This document shows, piece after piece, positions 59,980-64,000 of a stretch of DNA of 64,000 nucleotides. This DNA is from Polynucleobacter sp. Latsch14-2 (GTDB lineage: Bacteria; Pseudomonadota; Gammaproteobacteria; Burkholderiales; Burkholderiaceae): positions 202,213 to 266,212 of the forward strand of contig NZ_JACVPL010000003.1 in assembly GCF_018881925.1 (NCBI RefSeq), in the 5' to 3' direction. The translations under genes and the position numbers were made by a program. Numbering within the stretch: position 1 is the first letter of the stretch; every line of letters starts with the position of its first letter. The notes under the pieces were generated by a model, which ran no database searches, had not been told where the DNA came from, and was given only the letters and a program-made list of their open reading frames with translations.

Positions 59980-60963
59980 TTAGTCTGATTTTTGAAGTCT
60001 TCCCTCTTTAACAAGCTTAGCCCAACGTTGGACATCAGCGAGGTACCATTTTTCAAATTCGACTCCGGGACCCGGTAATAGCGTAGCTCCAACAGCATCG
60101 AGCCTCTCTTTTACTGCGTCTGTTTTTAACGCCTGTAAGATTGCTTGCTCGAGCGTTTTTAATACATCATCTGGAACTCCTGCTGGAGCAAAAAAGCCAA
60201 ACCAGGTGCCAAACTCAAATCCAGGGTAACCCTGCTCAGCAATGGTTGGGACATTCGGCAGTAATTTCGAGCGCTTCGTAGATGTAATTGCTATTGCTCG
60301 GACCATACCTCCCTTTGCTTGTGGGAGCGATGAACCCATCACATCGGTGAGGACGGTAATGCGACCAGCAATTAAATCTGGATACACTGCCCCGCTACCT
60401 TTATAGGGAACGTGCGTCATTTCAATTCCACTAGCAGATTTAAAAAGTTCACCGACCAAGTGACTGCCAGTATTATTGCCGGACGATCCAAAGCTGGCTT
60501 TGATTCGATTTGTTTTTACGGCACTGACAAATTCGGATAGATTTTGATAAGGTGAATCGTTTGATACCAACATCAGACTAGGAATAGAAGCGACACCTGC
60601 AACCGCTTTTAAATCTTTTGTCGGATCAAAATTCAGCTTTGCAAGACTTGGGCCAGTTGACAGGCTGACAGATGCAAATAAAAATGAATACCCATCCGGT
60701 TTAACCAATTTGGCTACATATTCAGCCCCAATATTGCCTCCTGCACCGGGTTTTAGCTCAGGTATAACTGGTTGACCAAGAATACGGCCCATTTCATCAG
60801 CAATCACACGACCAAGAACATCCGCCGATCCACCTGCGGCATAAGGAATAATCATGGTCAATGGTCGAGTTGGGAAATTTGCCGCAATTACGATGTTGCT
60901 AAATAAAGCAATAAAGCCATAAAAAATAATCAGCAATCCGTTGGGGCGATAAGATCTTGGCAT
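59980..60963 (-). CDS. Bug-family (TctC-like) periplasmic substrate-binding protein
   Basis: The 327-residue receptor has a Sec signal (LLIIFYGFIALFSNIVIAA), then FPTRPLTMIIPYAAGGSADVLGRVI, AKLVKPDGYSFLF, MTHVPYKGSGAVYPDLIAG and LPNVPTIAEQGYPG. The PYAAGGSAD loop and the Leu-Val insertion before KPDGY differ from its neighbours. It is convergent with the GGT gene. Together with the receptor at 55634 it flanks the UbiD-GGT pair, so both may serve related acids. Confidence 0.93.
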   Translation of the reverse strand: MPRSYRPNGLLIIFYGFIALFSNIVIAANFPTRPLTMIIPYAAGGSADVLGRVIADEMGRILGQPVIPELKPGAGGNIGAEYVAKLVKPDGYSFLFASVSLSTGPSLAKLNFDPTKDLKAVAGVASIPSLMLVSNDSPYQNLSEFVSAVKTNRIKASFGSSGNNTGSHLVGELFKSASGIEMTHVPYKGSGAVYPDLIAGRITVLTDVMGSSLPQAKGGMVRAIAITSTKRSKLLPNVPTIAEQGYPGFEFGTWFGFFAPAGVPDDVLKTLEQAILQALKTDAVKERLDAVGATLLPGPGVEFEKWYLADVQRWAKLVKEGRLQKSD

Positions 60964-61175
60964 GAAGTACTTTCGGGTTTAAGGGTATGGGCAAAAAGAT
61001 TATGCGTAATGTGAATAAATTACCATTTTTTTCAAAAAAAAGCACGCTATCTTTTTTAGTCAGATAAAGTGAAACAGGGACGCCGCCAAAAGAGATGGGG
61101 ACTAGCTGCAGACAAATAGAGTGAACTGATATTGCTGGCGCCTTGGAATCTGCGTCGATCCCAATTATCTAAATG

Positions 61176-61925
61176 CTAATCAGCAAAGAAATCCCGGTTG
61201 ATTAACAGGTCTTCAGAAGTGCTATTTGAGACCTGATTTACGGAATTTGAGATGGTATTTATCCTAACTTCTTCAATTTGCGGAAGTGTAAGGCTGGCTC
61301 TAGGTTTAATTCGCAAAATGCAATTGCTCAGGTCCACGATAAATTCAGAATTTTTCATAGATTGTGGCGTAGCAATATCAAGAAGTCGATGAAATAAATT
61401 TGCCGTATGACATGGATCAGGGCTTGCAATAACTATCTCTTGAAGGTGATTTTTTTTATTGGGATGCTTTGTTACTTCATGAAACCAGAGATATTCTGGA
61501 GTGAGATGCTCACAGAAATAGATTCTTAAGCCCGTAACTGGTTGTACAGAAAACCGCACAGTTTTAAAAAGGGCAGTATGAATATTTTCATTAACTTGAG
61601 CAGGACGAGAAAGATCTTGGATCGGATTAGGCTCAAAACCAGCCTCTTGCAAACGCTTAAAACACTGCTCTGCATCATCCGTTTTAAAAACCAGTGCATC
61701 AAGACCAATTCCTAATTCAGCTATTTCCTTGCGCTCAGGTGTTGTCCCATGCTCCCAGCCTAAAACCTCCAAATAGGTGCTATCAAGCATACATAATTGA
61801 TTAGAAGATCCTAAATTATGTTTTGATAATGGCGTCAGATTAAAACCCAAACCTGCCAATCGGCTGCTAACCTCTAAAATTTGATCCCGCGCGATCAGAA
61901 CCAGATGATCGAATTGGTAGGTCAT
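61176..61925 (-). CDS. VOC/glyoxalase-like protein
   Basis: The 249-residue protein resembles the glyoxalase-like family with two VOC modules: FDHLVLIARDQILEVSSRLAG, LCMLDSTYLEVLGWE, then GLRIYFCEHLTPEYLWFHEV and HLQEIVIASPDPCHTANLFH. Metal ligand candidates are His in FDHLV, Glu in YLEVLG and His in LQEIV-type positions. The reaction is unknown; related proteins act as dioxygenases or isomerases. It follows RidA on the same strand after 19 bases. The last 30 residues are divergent and polar. Confidence 0.8.
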   Translation of the reverse strand: MTYQFDHLVLIARDQILEVSSRLAGLGFNLTPLSKHNLGSSNQLCMLDSTYLEVLGWEHGTTPERKEIAELGIGLDALVFKTDDAEQCFKRLQEAGFEPNPIQDLSRPAQVNENIHTALFKTVRFSVQPVTGLRIYFCEHLTPEYLWFHEVTKHPNKKNHLQEIVIASPDPCHTANLFHRLLDIATPQSMKNSEFIVDLSNCILRIKPRASLTLPQIEEVRINTISNSVNQVSNSTSEDLLINRDFFAD

Positions 61926-61944
61926 AAAAAATAGCTAAGCAGTT

Positions 61945-62418
61945 CTATGGATGTAGCTCGGCGATAAGTTCAATTTCAACACAAGCTCCCAGAGGAATTT
62001 GAGCCACCCCAAAAGCACTTCTTGCGTGTCTCCCAGATTCTCCGAATACGTCAAAGAGCAATTCAGAACAACCATTAATGACTAGATGATGCTCAGTAAA
62101 TTCAGCCGTGGAGTTTACTAACCCCATTACTTTAACGATCCTTTTGACTCGATCAAGAGACCCAGCATGCTCTTGCAAGGTGGCTAAAAGATCAATCGTA
62201 ATCGCTCTGGCAGCTAGTTTTCCAGTAACAGTGTCCATATCAAGTCCCAGCTTTCCAACCCACGGTTTACCATGCTGTTTGGCGATATGGCCCGATAGAA
62301 AAACAGTTGAGCCAATCGCGGCAGACATCACATAGGCAGCAGCTGGCGGACTTGCAGGCGGCAGTTCGATACCTAAATTCTGTAAACGCTGAGTAATAGT
62401 CTGTATAGGATTGGGCAT
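61945..62418 (-). CDS. RidA/YjgF-family protein
   Basis: The 157-residue protein has the chorismate-mutase-like fold of the RidA family (VFLSGHIAKQHGKPWVGKLG, LATLQEHAGSLDRVKRIVKV, GRHARSAFGVAQIPLGACVE). The Arg and Glu that bind the carboxylate of imine intermediates are present in ARSAFG and VEIE. This longer subgroup (about 150 residues) is often encoded near catabolic genes and can deaminate reactive enamines or imines. It sits in a two-gene unit with a VOC protein. A reactive aminoacrylate or enamine product of the GGT-like enzyme could be its substrate (inference). Confidence 0.88.
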   Translation of the reverse strand: MPNPIQTITQRLQNLGIELPPASPPAAAYVMSAAIGSTVFLSGHIAKQHGKPWVGKLGLDMDTVTGKLAARAITIDLLATLQEHAGSLDRVKRIVKVMGLVNSTAEFTEHHLVINGCSELLFDVFGESGRHARSAFGVAQIPLGACVEIELIAELHP

Positions 62419-62605
62419 ATGATTGACTCTGAAAATATTTGAATGTTAATAGTATAAAGAAGAATTTTGATAGCCGGTGTAATGATATTCTTTACCGAGA
62501 ATATAATGCAAAAAAAGTGATGTAAGCTGCTATTCAGAGGAAATCCTGCTGACCATTCCTAAGATCTAAGCAATAAAAACCTAAATTTAATAAAGTGAGC
62601 TGCTC

Positions 62606-63217
62606 ATGAATCATCCAAAGCGTTTAATTATTGGTATCAGTGGTGCCTCGGGGATTATCTATGGCGTAAGAATCCTACAAGCCTTACATGGTTCTGATAT
62701 TGAAACCCATTTAGTGATGTCTGATTCGGCAAAACTGACACTTTCTTCGGAAATGGATTTGACAATCAAAGAAGTAGAGAGCTTAGCAAGTGTGGTTCAC
62801 AATAATAAGAATGTAGGTGCAACTATTGCATCTGGATCATTCAAAACTCTTGGAATGGTAGTTGCTCCGTGCTCGATCCGCTCTTTGTCCGAGATTGCGT
62901 GGGGTTCGACAACTAGCTTATTGTCGCGGGCGGCAGATGTAGTCTTAAAAGAAAGACGCCGATTAGTCCTTATGGTGCGCGAGACCCCTCTTCATTTTGG
63001 CCATTTAAAATCAATGACACAAGCAACCGAAAACGGCGCAGTGATTATGCCCCCTGTTCCCATGTTTTATTCTAAGCCTAAGACCTTAGATGATATTGTC
63101 AATCATACAACTGGACGCTGCTTAGATTTGTTTGAGATTGATACTGATTTAGTAAAGCGTTGGTCTGGCATGGGCAAGCAGACCGCGGCACTACCAACGT
63201 CATCAGAGAATACATAG
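62606..63217 (+). CDS. ubiX: UbiX-family flavin prenyltransferase
   Basis: The 203-residue protein has the UbiX signatures: LIIGISGASGIIYGVRIL (FMN loop), VVAPCSIRSLSEIAWG, LKERRRLVLMVRETPLH and MPPVPMFYSKP. UbiX prenylates FMN with dimethylallyl phosphate to make the cofactor of UbiD decarboxylases. The UbiD-family protein at 56647-58251 is the obvious client. This copy may be a second, catabolic UbiX or the sole one; the genome would tell. The gene symbol follows the family only. Confidence 0.88.
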   Translation: MNHPKRLIIGISGASGIIYGVRILQALHGSDIETHLVMSDSAKLTLSSEMDLTIKEVESLASVVHNNKNVGATIASGSFKTLGMVVAPCSIRSLSEIAWGSTTSLLSRAADVVLKERRRLVLMVRETPLHFGHLKSMTQATENGAVIMPPVPMFYSKPKTLDDIVNHTTGRCLDLFEIDTDLVKRWSGMGKQTAALPTSSENT

Positions 63218-63231
63218 GACTCAGAGAATAT

Positions 63232-63525
63232 ATGCAGACCGCAAACACACTTTTTGTCTACTATAAAGTTCCCGCTGAGCAGCATCAAAAAACAATACCA
63301 TTGCTTAACAATCTCATTCAGAGATTAAAGGCGCAATATACGGGTTTAGAAATAGACATAATGCAAAGACCCGAGATTTCCAGCGATCAGCTTGAAACTT
63401 GGATGGAAGTTTATCGCTATCCTGGGGGGGTTACTTTAGAAATGATGGAAAAAATTACCGTCCATGCCCAAGAATGTGGTTTACCTTTAGCAAGAAAGAC
63501 TGAGATCTTCGTTCCTCTGACTTAA
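63232..63525 (+). CDS. DUF4936-like small protein
   Basis: The ATG at 63232 lies 14 bases after the UbiX stop. The 97-residue protein is probably a member of DUF4936, a small betaproteobacterial family with LFVYYKVP at the start, a central region rich in acidic residues (DIMQRPEISSDQLETWMEVY) and a conserved GLPLARKTEIF tail. Function unknown; a ferredoxin-like fold with alternating beta strands and helices is plausible. It is co-oriented with UbiX, so cotranscription is likely. My family assignment rests on memory of the pattern and is moderate. Confidence 0.7.
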   Translation: MQTANTLFVYYKVPAEQHQKTIPLLNNLIQRLKAQYTGLEIDIMQRPEISSDQLETWMEVYRYPGGVTLEMMEKITVHAQECGLPLARKTEIFVPLT

Positions 63526-63860
63526 ACAAGATTGAAGTTTTTTAAAACTTGAACCTAAAGCCGAAGAATTCAAAAAAATATTGCTTAAGGCTTAATGAAG
63601 TTGATGGGCCATTCATTTTGACTCTTTATATTGTGAAAAATTTTGGGATCGGTTGAGGCTGAAAAACTTAATCATTTAATCCAAAATTCGTTAAGTCAAT
63701 TACCCCATTGCTGAGAAGTTATTCCAGGGTGAGTTTATCGCCTTAAATGAGGGCGCATGAAACTAGCGACTGATTAGGTATACATCAAGCATCGAGTAAC
63801 CCTAAAGCTTCATTCAAAGTCACATCTAAAAAAACAAACCCCCACCATTGCTGATGAGGG
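63526..63860. other. Intergenic region before the IS element
   Basis: About 335 bases with no convincing reading frame. It contains at 63547-63570 a weak match to the tRNA 3'-like repeats at 50323 and 50599 (TTGAACCTAAAGCC) and is otherwise A/T-rich without clear structure. Confidence 0.45.
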
Positions 63861-64000
63861 TGTACTACCCGAGACATAGTTAACACTTTATACCGGACAC
63901 ATACTTTACAGTTTTTGGCATAGGAGGGACCTTACTATGCCGTGGAATGAAAGTACGAAGATGGATGAAAAGCTCAAGTTTGTATCTCGTTACCTTGATG
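63861..64000 (+). mobile_element. Left end of an IS481-type insertion sequence (truncated by window)
   Basis: The terminal repeat candidate starts TGTACTACCCGAGACATAG at 63861, followed by a short leader and a strong AGGAGG ribosome site before the transposase gene. The IS481 family typically has ends beginning TGT. The right end is beyond the window, so length and target duplication cannot be determined. Confidence 0.7.
63937..64000 (+). CDS. IS481-family transposase (N-terminus only)
   Basis: Only 21 codons are visible: MPWNESTKMDEKLKFVSRYL and the start of an Asp-rich next turn. This is the usual beginning of IS481-type transposases (MPWxExxxMDEKLxFV). An AGGAGG site lies nine bases upstream. 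The DDE domain is outside the window, so integrity cannot be judged. Confidence 0.75.
   Translation, partial: MPWNESTKMDEKLKFVSRYLD

Noticed and set aside
1..64000. CRISPR array, rRNA or prophage
   Set aside because: No regularly spaced direct repeats, no rRNA-like sequence and no phage structural or integrase gene were found; the only mobile element is the IS481 end.

Overview
The window looks like the chromosome of a free-living freshwater betaproteobacterium of the Burkholderiaceae, most likely Polynucleobacter or a close relative. The reasons are a moderate GC content, very dense coding with tight operons, a DUF4936-type protein, an FeS-type photolyase cluster, and above all the large number of Bug-type substrate-binding receptors. 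This assignment is inference from gene content. No rRNA or intact tRNA gene was recognised.

Layout. 1-6434 (+): the end of an esterase gene, then cupin, Bug receptor, ThDP-dependent decarboxylase/lyase, CMD-family protein, alpha/beta hydrolase and a second Bug receptor. 6441-6893 (-): a GlcG/HbpS protein. 6993-10095 (+): a CysB-like LysR regulator, a Bug receptor and two single-cupin genes. These converge on a (-) operon at 10092-13566 with a ThDP enzyme and two SMP-30-type beta-propellers. 13744-18004: an ArsR-type regulator and two small secreted or membrane proteins (-), then a divergent two-component system and an outer-membrane beta-barrel protein (+). 18026-29875 (-): one tightly packed 11-gene run with an amidohydrolase, two acyl-CoA ligases, a DUF35 protein with a cysteine-less thiolase homologue, two SMP-30 proteins, three Bug receptors and a fused bicupin. 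A perfect inverted repeat lies just upstream of it. 30209-45453: several short catabolic units, each with its own Bug receptor (FrsA-like hydrolases, nitroreductase, LigI-like amidohydrolase, Ldh2 dehydrogenase, metallo-beta-lactamase fold, MmgE/PrpD), two LysR/ABC-receptor-type oddities without signal peptides, and a LysR gene. 45766-49492: a secreted cupin, then an SDR/DUF2256/(6-4)-photolyase/TIGR03643 light-damage cluster and an HNH nuclease. 49567-55400: a tandem ChrR-like cupin, tRNA-like remnants, and an operon of quinone-oxidoreductase-like dehydrogenase, thioesterase, acyl-CoA ligase and cysteine-synthase-like enzyme with a divergent Lrp regulator. 55634-63525: Bug, UbiD, gamma-glutamyltransferase-like enzyme, Bug, VOC, RidA, UbiX and DUF4936. 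63861-64000: the left end of an IS481-type insertion sequence.

How it works together. The region is a catabolic island for small organic acids, lactones and probably aromatic-derived carboxylates. Thirteen periplasmic Bug receptors would each bind a carboxylate. Lactonases, hydrolases, ThDP lyases, CoA ligases, the thiolase-like/DUF35 pair and the prenyl-FMN decarboxylase would process the substrates. No TctA or TctB membrane subunit is encoded here, so the receptors must share transport partners elsewhere or act as sensors.

The strongest candidates for something undescribed are: the 11.8 kb operon with its thiolase homologue lacking the nucleophilic cysteine; the recurrent pairing of a canonical SMP-30 lactonase with a partner that has lost all the metal-ligand motifs; the same bicupin present once fused and once as two overlapping genes; and the two-component/small-protein locus with duplicated 20-bp dyads and an in-frame stop at the start of its kinase gene.
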